This document shows positions 8,340 to 16,565 of a stretch of DNA of 64,000 bases, piece after piece. The notes beneath the pieces are model-generated. The model saw only the letters and a list, made by a program, of their open reading frames with translations. It did no database searches and was not told where the DNA came from. The position numbers and the translations under genes were made by a program. The first letter of the stretch is position 1; each line of letters opens with the position of its first letter. Origin of the DNA: Candidatus Anstonellales archaeon (GTDB lineage: Archaea > Micrarchaeota > Micrarchaeia > Anstonellales > CG1-02-47-40). The DNA is taken from contig JAWCQO010000001.1 in assembly GCA_038869735.1 (NCBI GenBank), positions 62,001 through 126,000 on the forward strand. Direction: 5' to 3'.

Positions 8340-9086
8340 TTAATCGCTATCTAACCGTGGAGCAAGATAGTAGGAGACGTTTGCTCCCTCTACTTCGTAA
8401 GTTATTTTTATAGGGGCATTAGTCTTTAGCTTTATCTCGATTTCTTCAGTATCCGGTGCAGCTTTCGTGACGTCGTCAAGATACTGAAGAGGAAACGTTG
8501 CTCGCGAAGAAGCCTTTGCAATTATTTCAGATATCTCACTTGAATCTTTTTCGTATTCAGAATGAAGATTTGCTCCATCGCCTTTTACGTCTGCAAAAAA
8601 GCCAGAATCATTCGCTTCAAATGTAATGTGTGAAGAGATTAATGCAGCATCTTTTAATAATTCTTTAAGTGCTGCTGCTGTTATTTTGACAAATGCATCA
8701 TGCTCTATTAAGGGTTCTTTTTGGATTCCACTTGGCATCTCAATAATCGGAAGTTTAAAGCTTCTTTTCTTTTTTTCTGCCACAAAGCGTAACACAAGTT
8801 TATTTTCATCTTCAAGCACTTCTAGTTGCTCCCCTGCCCGAGCTCTTCCGAGAACCTTGCTTAAACTGTCAAAATTTATCCCTACGCGGGAGGTTGATTG
8901 CACATCGTATTCCAAAAAAACGTCTTTTGGCATAAAAAAGCAGACCATTGCTATTTGGGATGTGTCCATGGCCTTGAGGCGTATTCCCTCTGTTGTAAAT
9001 TCAAGTTGGCCTTCGTCGATCAAATTTACTATTGAGTCTATTGCTCCCTTGAAGGACCTTGCATCAGAGACAACTATCCTAAACAT
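8340..9086 (-). CDS. pcn: DNA sliding clamp PCNA
   Basis: Homotrimeric clamp that holds DNA polymerase, FEN-1, ligase and other PIP-box proteins on DNA. The two-fold repeated clamp fold is recognisable: an N-terminal half with GIRLKAMDTSQIAMV, an interdomain connector, and a C-terminal half ending YEVEGANVSYYLAPRL. I placed the start at the ATG of MFRIVVSDAR (9086), eight bases after GGGAGGT, rather than at an in-frame GTG at 9092. FEN-1 at 22065-23105 carries a matching C-terminal PIP box. One copy is present in the window. Confidence 0.97.
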   Translation of the reverse strand: MFRIVVSDARSFKGAIDSIVNLIDEGQLEFTTEGIRLKAMDTSQIAMVCFFMPKDVFLEYDVQSTSRVGINFDSLSKVLGRARAGEQLEVLEDENKLVLRFVAEKKKRSFKLPIIEMPSGIQKEPLIEHDAFVKITAAALKELLKDAALISSHITFEANDSGFFADVKGDGANLHSEYEKDSSEISEIIAKASSRATFPLQYLDDVTKAAPDTEEIEIKLKTNAPIKITYEVEGANVSYYLAPRLDSD

Positions 9087-9168
9087 ATGCACCGACCTCC
9101 CATCTATTTATGGATGCTAAATTTTTAATTCTGAGTGAGGATTTTTGAAAGCTTTATTTATATAGAAC

Positions 9169-10155
9169 TTAGCTTTGAAGGACTGACTTGCATCCTTCTG
9201 GTTCAATGAAAGCAAGATCACCTATTTGAAAGAAGGATATGAAAAGCTTGAAATAACCCATATAAGGGATACGCAAAAGAACTTTTCCTTTTAGTTGAGT
9301 AGTTGATGGAGGCACATTAAATTTTCCATTTATATAGTTGTATGCTTGAATGTCTGCGACCGGGTTGTTGTCTCCGCGGGTTAGGTAATAAGTAGTTGAG
9401 TCTGTTCTGAGCCCCAAAAAAACCCTATGTATTATATCATTAGGGTAATAGAGTTCAGAAGCATGTGGAGAGTAGACTATAATATCATTTGATTTATCAA
9501 AGCGGTAGCTCTGATTTTGATAAATTATTGCATCAATGCAAGGAGAATAACCTATGTATTGTCCGTCAATGCTAGAAACTTCGCACCTGGAATAGGTAAA
9601 AGTAAATCCACCACGGCTCTCTTTGAATTTTTCTGGATTTTTTAAAAATAAGGTACACGCTGGTTCATATTTTTTGTTGTAAGCGCAAAAAGAGAAAAAG
9701 GAGCCATCTACATCAACTGAATAATTATCGTAATGGACCACTGTTGAGGGGTTTAAGAGGCTATTAAAATCAGATATACTTACGTTGATGAATTGTGTTT
9801 TTGGGGTTCCGCCCGAAAGTATTACTAAATCTCCTCTTTCTAAGTTTGGGAGCATAGAACAAGTGACTATGCCGTTGATAGGTGAAGACGCCCCAAGAAG
9901 AATGGATGCACCAAACCACAACCCTAAAGCATACAAAATAGTGATTAATGTTTCTTTTATTTCCTTTTTTAATCCATGGGAAAATACACCCCCAAGAACT
10001 TCTGCTACTAAAAGAGAGAATATAAATATTGCAATTAATACTCCAAAGACGGGATTCTTAGTAAGAAGGAACAGAATGAAGCACAAACCAATCAGAAGAT
10101 AAAAAACGTTATTTTTATTCAGCTGGATTATATACTCCTTAATTGTCACATTCAC
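9169..10155 (-). CDS. Type I signal peptidase (archaeal S26B-like) with a large insert
   Basis: Membrane serine protease that cleaves signal peptides outside the cytoplasmic membrane. About three hydrophobic segments fill residues 15-90. The catalytic serine lies in VTCSMLPNLERGDLVIL near residue 98, the archaeal/ER-type histidine in NDIIHRVFLG near residue 240, and the acidic motif in TRGDNNPVAD near residue 258. About 120 residues separate the serine and histidine boxes, far more than in typical archaeal enzymes; this insert holds several cysteines and an aromatic-rich stretch. The gene starts right after the rpoL stop. Several exported proteins in the window are plausible substrates. Confidence 0.85.
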   Translation of the reverse strand: MNVTIKEYIIQLNKNNVFYLLIGLCFILFLLTKNPVFGVLIAIFIFSLLVAEVLGGVFSHGLKKEIKETLITILYALGLWFGASILLGASSPINGIVTCSMLPNLERGDLVILSGGTPKTQFINVSISDFNSLLNPSTVVHYDNYSVDVDGSFFSFCAYNKKYEPACTLFLKNPEKFKESRGGFTFTYSRCEVSSIDGQYIGYSPCIDAIIYQNQSYRFDKSNDIIVYSPHASELYYPNDIIHRVFLGLRTDSTTYYLTRGDNNPVADIQAYNYINGKFNVPPSTTQLKGKVLLRIPYMGYFKLFISFFQIGDLAFIEPEGCKSVLQS

Positions 10156-10158
10156 TCC

Positions 10159-10428
10159 TTACTCCTTTTTTATGTCTTGCTTGAATTTTTTAGCTTGGTC
10201 TGCAAGCTTTTTAGCAGCATTTGCAAGAACCTTGGCTGGGTCTTTGCTCTTCGTTCTAACAATAAGTTTCAGATTTCCAACCTCAGGATGTTCTTGGGTG
10301 CAAGAAGCAAACTCCACATCCTCATCTTCCAGGGCTATTTCACGTATCGCATTAAGAACTGAGATGTCTTCTCCCCCGACTTCTAGCTCGAGATAATTTT
10401 CCTCTTCCTTTATTACCTTTATTTCCAT
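10159..10428 (-). CDS. rpoL: DNA-directed RNA polymerase subunit L (Rpb11/AC19-like)
   Basis: Small assembly subunit that pairs with subunit D to scaffold the archaeal RNA polymerase. The 89-residue length and the core LNAIREIALEDEDVEFASC, followed by EHPEVGNLKLIVRT, match the Rpb11/RpoL family; the C-terminal helix is lysine-rich. AGGTGG lies upstream of the ATG. It sits between csl4 and the signal peptidase, 30 and 3 bases from each, in a leftward transcript pairing transcription with RNA turnover. Confidence 0.95.
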   Translation of the reverse strand: MEIKVIKEEENYLELEVGGEDISVLNAIREIALEDEDVEFASCTQEHPEVGNLKLIVRTKSKDPAKVLANAAKKLADQAKKFKQDIKKE

Positions 10429-10458
10429 ATAACAACCACCTTTGACGAATGTTAAGAA

Positions 10459-11022
10459 TTATTTCATGATGCTTTTTCCATATTCTGAACTTATCTTTCT
10501 CGTTTCTTTTTTTCCACAATGGCTACAGACAAGCATACGGGATACCAAATTCATTGGATGCCTATCTTGAGTACAAAACGCTTTAATTATCCCAAGGTCA
10601 TGGCTATTTACTCCAACGGAAACTTCAGTAGGTTTGATATCTATAACTCGAGCTTTGATAATGTCTCCTATTTTGACAAAATCATGGATATTTCTAACAA
10701 AGCCGATGCCAAGAGACGACGCATGCATGACTGCATATTCTGCCATGCTTTCATAAAATTTAGTAGGTGTTGGTGGCTGAGCAGTAAGTATTAGGGCAAC
10801 AGGTTCGACAATCATTTCTACTCTACCATAAATGATATCACCAACTGATATTTTGGATAGCATTTTTCGTCCAATTACGCTTATTCGTCTATTGGTGACT
10901 ACAACCTTCCCAAAAAGAGCTGAGTATATCTTACCATCTGAAGAATAAGTACCTGGCCCTTCTGCAAATTCTTCTTCCACACCTAGTTCCATTCCCGGAA
11001 CAGCTTCCTTTTCAACTTCCAC
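10459..11022 (-). CDS. csl4: Exosome RNA-binding cap subunit Csl4
   Basis: Cap protein of the archaeal RNA exosome, which binds RNA and guides it into the Rrp41/Rrp42 ring. Domains in order are an N-terminal segment (PGMELGVEEEFAEGPGTY), an S1 RNA-binding domain (about residues 60-145, with VGDIIYGRV and VKIGDIIKARV), and a zinc ribbon near the end with LVCSHCGKKE; the other cysteine is in FCTQDRH. The start is a GTG at 11022 with GGAGGG upstream. Position next to rpoL agrees with a role in RNA metabolism. Confidence 0.93.
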   Translation of the reverse strand: MEVEKEAVPGMELGVEEEFAEGPGTYSSDGKIYSALFGKVVVTNRRISVIGRKMLSKISVGDIIYGRVEMIVEPVALILTAQPPTPTKFYESMAEYAVMHASSLGIGFVRNIHDFVKIGDIIKARVIDIKPTEVSVGVNSHDLGIIKAFCTQDRHPMNLVSRMLVCSHCGKKETRKISSEYGKSIMK

Positions 11023-11120
11023 GCCACAAGCCCTCCTTAATAATCTTTACCAAAGCTTAAAATACAACCTTCTCTGCTTTCTAAAATGAGAGCATAAAGG
11101 ATTTAGTTTCTACCTATGCT

Positions 11121-11130
11121 TATTTAAATA
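11121..11130 (+). promoter_or_regulatory. TATA box of the DUF373 gene
   Basis: TATTTAAATA is centred about 28 bases before the ATG at 11154. The predicted transcript would begin within a few bases of the start codon, so the message is probably leaderless. No ribosome-binding site is visible. Confidence 0.6.
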
Positions 11131-11153
11131 GCTTTCTTCATTTTTTTAATTAT

Positions 11154-12389
11154 ATGTTTAAGAAATCCATTCTTGTACTTTGTATAGATAGAGACAACGA
11201 TTTGTACGAAAAAGTAAAGATATCTGGTCCTGTCATTGGAAGGAAAAAAAACATTGAAGCCGCGATAAAACTTGCATTAGCAGATCCAGAGGATCCTGAT
11301 ACCAATGCTATTTTCAAAGCAGTATCCACCTATGATGAGCTGTCCGAGCAATACAACGTAGAGATTGCCACGCTTACTGGCAACAAACAGCTTGGTTTTG
11401 CAGCTGACAAACAAATATCTGAACAGCTGGAAAGGGTACTCTCAGAATTTCATGCTGATTCCTGTGTTTTTATTTCTGATGGCGCTTCAGATGAGGAAAT
11501 AATGCCCATAGTTAGGTCAAGGATAAAAATAGATTCGGTAAAGGTTCTCGTAATTAAGCAAGCAAAGGAATTGGAACAGACGTATTTTGTTTTACTTGAG
11601 AAGTTAAAGGATCCTTATTATGCTCGCCTTATATTTGGGATACCTGCACTGGTATTGCTAGTAGTTTCTGTTTCGACTTATCTTAATTGGGGCTGGCAAC
11701 CGCTGGCTGCTTTGCTGGGACTTTATTTGCTTGCAAAAGGTCTTGGAATAGAGGAATCAGTATCCCGGATGTTTACAAAATTTAATTTTTCAGTTGAGAG
11801 GATGAGTTTGATTGTTTATCTTACCGCAGTACCGTTTTTCCTTTTCTCTTTATGGATAGCATATGAGGCGTATCTCAAGGCAACTTCAAGTGGGTTGGAA
11901 GGAGTGAAGGTAACTGCATCTACACTAAAAAGCATGCTTGAGCTTTTTCCATGGGCTCTCTTGCTTGTTGTGTTTGGAAAAATTATGGATTTGATGAGTG
12001 AAAAGAAGAAGTTTGAAATTCCAAAATACGGGCTTTATGCTATAAGCGTTACCATCTTGTGGTTCATTTTTTCTGTTGCAGTACAGTGGGTCTTGAACAT
12101 TGAACCGCCGTACGTCTATTTTTCAGATGTAATACTTGCAACTATTATTTCAGTGGCAGCCGCCTATTTCTCTATCAAAGTAATCAAAAAGATAAAAGTA
12201 GATGTGATATCAAGAATGCGTCTTGAAAACAAAGAGGTGCTATCCGAGACCGGGTCGTATGTTGGCAGAATAATTGGCGTAGACTCAAAGGAATCTGTGA
12301 TTATTGTGGAATCTCCATTTGGACAGAGATTTCAGCTTCCCATAGATGCGATTTCCTCTATCGGAGATAGAGTGGTCGTAAACTACTAA
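11154..12389 (+). CDS. DUF373 family membrane protein
   Basis: Archaeal protein of unknown function with two visible parts. Residues 1-150 form a soluble alpha/beta domain starting ILVLCIDRDNDL and including VFISDGASDEEI; the acidic clusters resemble a metal- or nucleotide-binding fold, but no activity is established. Residues 155-345 hold about six membrane segments. The last 55 residues (GSYVGRIIGVDSKESVIIVE and on) look like a small beta-barrel on the cytoplasmic side. It has its own TATA box and stands alone, ending just before the converging tRNA-Tyr gene. Confidence 0.9.
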   Translation: MFKKSILVLCIDRDNDLYEKVKISGPVIGRKKNIEAAIKLALADPEDPDTNAIFKAVSTYDELSEQYNVEIATLTGNKQLGFAADKQISEQLERVLSEFHADSCVFISDGASDEEIMPIVRSRIKIDSVKVLVIKQAKELEQTYFVLLEKLKDPYYARLIFGIPALVLLVVSVSTYLNWGWQPLAALLGLYLLAKGLGIEESVSRMFTKFNFSVERMSLIVYLTAVPFFLFSLWIAYEAYLKATSSGLEGVKVTASTLKSMLELFPWALLLVVFGKIMDLMSEKKKFEIPKYGLYAISVTILWFIFSVAVQWVLNIEPPYVYFSDVILATIISVAAAYFSIKVIKKIKVDVISRMRLENKEVLSETGSYVGRIIGVDSKESVIIVESPFGQRFQLPIDAISSIGDRVVVNY

Positions 12390-12409
12390 TTTGGAAATAA
12401 AAAAAGAAA

Positions 12410-12563
12410 TCCCGCCAGTGTGATTTATTCTACATAGGGCCAAAGTTTCATCCTTAGTTTGTTTTGCCTTTATGTTATTGAACACACAACATTCTGGTTC
12501 CTGCTTTTGAAAAAGCAGTTACAAGCTACAGCCAGACGCTCTGCCAGATTGAGCTATGGCGGG
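12410..12563 (-). tRNA. tRNA-Tyr (GTA) with two introns
   Basis: Acceptor CCCGCCA pairs with TGGCGGG and the discriminator is A, giving the C1-G72 pair typical of archaeal tRNA-Tyr. D-arm GCTC/GAGC, anticodon stem TCTGG/CCAGA and T-stem GTGTG/CACAC all pair. The anticodon GTA is at 12527-12529. Two insertions interrupt it: a 27-nt intron at the usual 37/38 site (12499-12525) with an internal CTGCTTTT/AAAAGCAG hairpin, and a 53-nt insertion in the T-loop between nucleotides 59 and 60 (12424-12476). Removing both gives a full-length tRNA with T-loop TTCAATT. CCA is not encoded, and a T-rich stretch follows. A TATA-like TTTTTAAATAT lies about 33 bases upstream. Confidence 0.9.
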
Positions 12564-12710
12564 ATTCCTACCTAAATTAAATGTGATAACATATTTAAAA
12601 AATAAACCTATAGGTTGAAGAAGTTACGGTTTCTTTTTGCTCTTGAAAGGATTAGTTCGTAAGAGGCAATAGAATTTAAATTTAGATAGTAAAATTATAA
12701 ATCAGACATT

Positions 12711-12826
12711 GCCTCGGTGGTGTAGTGGTTAGCATTCTAGGCTGTCGATCTAGCGACCCGGGTTCAAAAAATGTTCAGCCTTCCTGAGAAAGGAGTAACG
12801 GATTTTTGAAAATCCCGGCCGAGGCG
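12711..12826 (+). tRNA. tRNA-Asp (GTC) with a T-loop intron
   Basis: Acceptor GCCTCGG pairs with CCGAGGC, and the discriminator is G. The anticodon loop CTGTCGA holds GTC at 12744-12746, inside the stem CTAGG/TCTAG. T-stem CCGGG/CCCGG is split by a 44-nt insertion at 12769-12812, between nucleotides 59 and 60. The boundary forms a textbook bulge-helix-bulge: TTCA pairs with TGAA (4 bp), flanked by the bulges AAA on the 5' side and AAT on the 3' side. An internal CCTT/AAGG hairpin caps the insert. Splicing leaves T-loop TTCAAAT. CCA is not encoded. Confidence 0.93.
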
Positions 12827-13140
12827 TCGATTTCTTTTATTTTGGAGCGTTGAATAAGAATCAAGTGAAAAGGTTTAAGGTGGAATTAAGAATTTAAACG
12901 GCTCGTTCAGATATCTCTGCTCAAAGATTTTATCAGCAGATGCTTAGACGCCTTGCGTTTTTCTCAAATATTAGTTCCTTTGGCTGGAAATAAGGATTAA
13001 CCATTCGTTCTACCAGATGGATAAAAAAAGCCTTAACTATTGCAACAAATAAGTAAACGGCTTAGGAGTGTAAACGGTCACAAGAAGTCGGTTTGATATC
13101 TAAAATGCTTTTTTAAAGATTGTTGATAATATTTTGTGTA
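12827..13140. other. Intergenic region with no recognisable gene
   Basis: About 310 bases between tRNA-Asp and the exported coiled-coil gene. I see no convincing frame, tRNA, 5S, RNase P or SRP signature. Several short inverted repeats are present: AGACGC/GCGTTT near 12950, CCAT/ATGG near 13001-13020, and AAGCC/GGCTT spanning about 13030-13065. The word AAACGG recurs at about 12896, 13056 and 13074. A small structured RNA or a regulatory region is possible but not supported. Confidence 0.3.
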
Positions 13141-13150
13141 GGTGGTGTAA

Positions 13151-14560
13151 TTGGTTTTTAAGAAATCATTTTTTGTTTTATTAGTTAGTATGATGTTTTT
13201 TGCAACATTATTTTCTTTTTCTATAAACGAATTTCTTGAAAAAAATACGGAACCTTCTGATTTAATCGAAAAAATTCCTCTTATGAGTAATGAGTCCTCT
13301 CTTGTACTTATAAAAATAAATGGGAAAGAGACGTACATTTATTCTCAAGACATAGGCGGTGCGCTGGAATCTGTGGATGAAATAAAAAAAGCACTTATTA
13401 ATGATGCGTATCTAAAACGGGGTTATCAAGGCGTTGTTGGAAGGGCATTAAGTTCTCTGAGAAAGTTTAGAAGCGGAAAAGAGGATTTAGAAGGAAGATG
13501 CGATAGATATTTGGGGGTAGACAAAAAGCCATGTAAAGATAAAGAGAGTTGCTTGGTTGCTTGCTTTGCTGTTCCTCTCTGCAGTGGTGTAATTAATGCA
13601 AATGGGTTTTGGGAAGCGATGCTTGATTATACGCAAAAAAAAGACAGGTTGAACAATGAACTTTATGAAGCTGAAAAGATACTTGAAAACTTTGAGGAAT
13701 CAAAACTTGAAGAACTCGTTTCAAGGCTCAACAACATCATTTCAATTTCAAGTAACTTGTCTCAGAATGGAATTTTTCTAAACCGAACTGATCCTGGTTG
13801 CGATAGATTTGATTCCAGATGCTTTGAGTATTGTCCAAAAATAAATTACTCGACAGAAGAACTGGTAGCTTCAAAAAATGAGCTTGGAGCTTTGAGGGTC
13901 CTCTTCCTAAGCTCCGCAGAACAAGAGGAGAGGGCAGTAAAGATTGCACAAAAAACTGCCGAACAAAAGAAATATTTTGAAGAGAGGATAGAGAAGTTTT
14001 CTAAATTAAAAGATTCTGTATCGAAGAGGATTCAAAAAATAGTTAATGCATCAGATGAAATATTGAGAAATTTAACTTCACAAGAACTCGTAGATGGAAA
14101 GGCAAATCTCTCTGCAATAGGGGATGAGATTTTGGCTCTTGGTAGGGAGGGGGATTATAGGCAGGCATTTGGAAAGGAAGATGAGTTCGAAGCTCTTGCT
14201 TCCAACGTGGAAAGGAAAATAGAAGAGTTAAAGTTAAGGTATTCTAATCTAATTAAAAGATATGAGGAGATTTCAAAAAAGTATGCTTCAGAGGCTAGGT
14301 TCATCGAACCTGGCTCAGAAATTGAGGAGTTGTACCTCTCAATATCCAAAAGCCTCTCTTCAAGAATAAACAACTCAGAGATAGATATGAAATTGGCGGA
14401 TATTGATAACCTTGACGCAAAATTAAACAAGATTATTTCAGAGGCGGCATTATCGGGAAAAAGCGTTGAGGCAGGTCAAGTTACTGGTAATTATTGTCCT
14501 CTTCCCATTGCTATTCTACTTTTAGGATTTGTTGGAGCATTGTATAGTCTCAGACGCTAA
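13151..14560 (+). CDS. Exported coiled-coil protein with C-terminal membrane anchor
   Basis: A 469-residue protein I cannot assign to a family. An N-terminal signal (basic VFKK, then about 20 hydrophobic residues) is followed by an extracellular region. That region has a cysteine cluster at about residues 115-150 (RCDRYLG, CKDKESCLVACFAVPLC), a second at about 220-230 (GCDRFDSRCFEYC), and heptad-like helices to about residue 430. The C-terminus GNYCPLP plus a hydrophobic segment ending in RR is a tail anchor that also resembles a sortase-type sorting signal. The start is a TTG at 13151 with GGTGGTG upstream. Many N-x-S/T sites suggest glycosylation. Probably a cell-surface protein. Confidence 0.7.
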   Translation: MVFKKSFFVLLVSMMFFATLFSFSINEFLEKNTEPSDLIEKIPLMSNESSLVLIKINGKETYIYSQDIGGALESVDEIKKALINDAYLKRGYQGVVGRALSSLRKFRSGKEDLEGRCDRYLGVDKKPCKDKESCLVACFAVPLCSGVINANGFWEAMLDYTQKKDRLNNELYEAEKILENFEESKLEELVSRLNNIISISSNLSQNGIFLNRTDPGCDRFDSRCFEYCPKINYSTEELVASKNELGALRVLFLSSAEQEERAVKIAQKTAEQKKYFEERIEKFSKLKDSVSKRIQKIVNASDEILRNLTSQELVDGKANLSAIGDEILALGREGDYRQAFGKEDEFEALASNVERKIEELKLRYSNLIKRYEEISKKYASEARFIEPGSEIEELYLSISKSLSSRINNSEIDMKLADIDNLDAKLNKIISEAALSGKSVEAGQVTGNYCPLPIAILLLGFVGALYSLRR

Positions 14561-14575
14561 CGGTGATGCGAAGGT

Positions 14576-15643
14576 ATGAGCGAACCACTTCTCCTTACTC
14601 CTGGTCCAGTGTGGTTGCACCCAAAAATAAGAGAAGCAATGTCAAAACAGATAATATACCATAGAGGAAGAGAGATAGAAGAACTGATAAGTGGTCTTGT
14701 TAGTTACATTAAGAAAAACATGAACTGCCAAGATGCCTTTGTGCTTACTGGCTCTGGAACTACCGGTTGGGAATTTGCGTTTGCGAATTTGTGCAAAAAA
14801 GACGAGAAGATACTCTGCCTCTCAAACGGACATTTTGGGGAGAAGCTTGCAAAAGCTGCAAGTTATTTCGGAAATGTGATTGGATATAACCTAGAAGCAA
14901 ACAAAGGATGGAGTTTGGAAAGAGCAAAGGAGAAGATTGATGAAGCTTCTGACGCAACTCTTTTTGCGATGGTTTATAATGAGACAAGCACAGGTGTTGC
15001 AAATCACGCAAAGGATGTCTTCTCTTATGCAAAAAATAAAGGGATGATTACTATATGCGATGCTATATCTGCTTGGGGAGCAATGGAACTTGACATGCAG
15101 TCCTTTGGCATAGATTTCTGCATAAGTGCTTCCCAAAAGGCACTTGGAGCTTCGCCTGGACTTGCAATTGTAGGAGTCTCTCAGGAAGCCATGGAAAGGG
15201 CGCTTTCAAACAAAAGTACCTCATATTACCTTGATATGAAGATACATGCAGAGAATATGAAAAAATTTCAGACCCCTAATACGCCAGCAATAAGCTTAAT
15301 GTATGGGTTGCAGGCTGCTTTTGAACTTTGTGAAGAAAGAGGAGGAATGAGCGCAAATATTGAGAGACACAGAAGAGGGGGGGAGATGGCAAGACGATTT
15401 GTAAAGGATATTGGATATGAGGTCTTTGCCGAAGAAGGATTTTATTCAAATACCATAACTGCATTTTTGCTTGAAAATGCGGATGAGGTGAGACGAAAGT
15501 TATACGAAGAGAGGAATATCGTCACTGCGCGAGATTTTGGGGCTTATAGGGGAAGGTTATTTAGAATATGCCACATAGGAAATTTCACAGAAGTGGATTT
15601 AGGGAAGGCGTTTGAAGCTATAAGAGAAATTTTAGGAAGATGA
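14576..15643 (+). CDS. Class V aminotransferase (serine-pyruvate / alanine-glyoxylate type)
   Basis: PLP-dependent transaminase of fold type I, class V. The N-terminal LLLTPGPVWLHP is typical of the SPT/AGT group. The PLP-binding lysine is in ISASQKALGASPG near residue 195, and the phosphate-contacting stretch is LTGSGTTGWE near residue 60. It overlaps a phosphoglycerate-dehydrogenase-like gene by four bases (ATGA) and SerRS follows. In that context it may supply the transamination step of the phosphoserine route, as class V enzymes do in some archaea, or interconvert serine and hydroxypyruvate. The reaction class is firm; the substrate is inferred from neighbours. Confidence 0.88.
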   Translation: MSEPLLLTPGPVWLHPKIREAMSKQIIYHRGREIEELISGLVSYIKKNMNCQDAFVLTGSGTTGWEFAFANLCKKDEKILCLSNGHFGEKLAKAASYFGNVIGYNLEANKGWSLERAKEKIDEASDATLFAMVYNETSTGVANHAKDVFSYAKNKGMITICDAISAWGAMELDMQSFGIDFCISASQKALGASPGLAIVGVSQEAMERALSNKSTSYYLDMKIHAENMKKFQTPNTPAISLMYGLQAAFELCEERGGMSANIERHRRGGEMARRFVKDIGYEVFAEEGFYSNTITAFLLENADEVRRKLYEERNIVTARDFGAYRGRLFRICHIGNFTEVDLGKAFEAIREILGR

Positions 15644-16563
15644 TTACCACTTTAAAGTCTTTCTATTCTAATTTTAGTTATATGCCGACTATAGTCGTTG
15701 CAGATGAAATGGAAGAAGATGTATTAGAAATGCTAAGTGGAGTTGGAAAAATAGTTTATAAACCATCCAACATTGGGGTTGCTTTAACTGATGCAGATGC
15801 GCTTGTTGTTAGGAGTGCTACACGAGTAACCAGAGAACTTGTAGAGAATTGCAAAAAACTAAAAGTAGTTGCACGGGCAGGGGTGGGACTTGATAATATT
15901 GACATAGAAAGTTGCGAGAAGAAAGGCATAAAGGTATTTAACACTCCCGGTTCCTCAACTGAAGCTGTCGCTGAACTTACAATAGGATTGATGATTTGTG
16001 CTTGTAGAAACGTTGGCAAAGCACATTTTGGAATGAAAAATGGAAAGTGGGAAAAGAAAAAGCTAACCGGCTTTGAAATTGAAGGAAAAACTCTTGGAAT
16101 AATAGGATATGGAAGAATTGGGAAAGCCGTAGCAGAAAAGGCTGTTGCTCTTGGGATGAGAGTGATTGCGTCTGACCCTACTGCAAAAAACGATGCTTAT
16201 GCAAGAATAGTCTCTTTTCAGGAACTTTTGAAAGAGTCGGACATAATATCATTGCACTGTAACTTAACTGATGCAACAAAAGGAATGATAAATAAAGAGG
16301 CAATTGAAATGATGCGAAATGGAGTGGTGATATTAAACCTGGCCCGCGGCGAACTTATAAATGAAGATGCATTGTATGATGGATGCAAATCTGGAAAAAT
16401 TTATGCTGTCGCTCTTGACGTCTATTCAGCCGAACCTTATAAGGGGAAGTTACTAGAATTAGACAACATTATATTCACTCCCCATATCGGAGCCTCTACT
16501 CAAGAAGCTCAAAAAAAAATTGGAGTAGAACTTGTGCATAAATTAAAGCAGGAGTTAGGGTAA
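15640..16563 (+). CDS. serA: D-3-phosphoglycerate dehydrogenase-like, short form
   Basis: NAD-dependent D-2-hydroxyacid dehydrogenase. The NAD-binding motif is LGIIGYGRIGKAVAEKA, and the catalytic set is Arg in NLARGELINEDAL, Glu in DVYSAEP and His in FTPHIGASTQEA. The final GAST after the histidine is characteristic of phosphoglycerate dehydrogenases. At about 307 residues it lacks the C-terminal ACT regulatory domain. The ATG at 15640 overlaps the aminotransferase stop and has AGGAAG upstream; an internal ATG at 15682 (MPTIVVADEM) would match the usual family N-terminus. It would oxidise 3-phosphoglycerate as the first step to serine. Confidence 0.85.
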   Translation: MITTLKSFYSNFSYMPTIVVADEMEEDVLEMLSGVGKIVYKPSNIGVALTDADALVVRSATRVTRELVENCKKLKVVARAGVGLDNIDIESCEKKGIKVFNTPGSSTEAVAELTIGLMICACRNVGKAHFGMKNGKWEKKKLTGFEIEGKTLGIIGYGRIGKAVAEKAVALGMRVIASDPTAKNDAYARIVSFQELLKESDIISLHCNLTDATKGMINKEAIEMMRNGVVILNLARGELINEDALYDGCKSGKIYAVALDVYSAEPYKGKLLELDNIIFTPHIGASTQEAQKKIGVELVHKLKQELG

Positions 16564-16565
16564 AC

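Noticed and set aside
12285-12485. Leftward open frame of 66 codons
   Set aside because: It overlaps the tRNA-Tyr gene and the end of the DUF373 gene, and has no recognisable product.
12827-13140. Possible RNase P, 5S or SRP RNA in the 310-base gap
   Set aside because: None of the conserved core sequences of these RNAs is present; the SRP RNA is elsewhere in the window.
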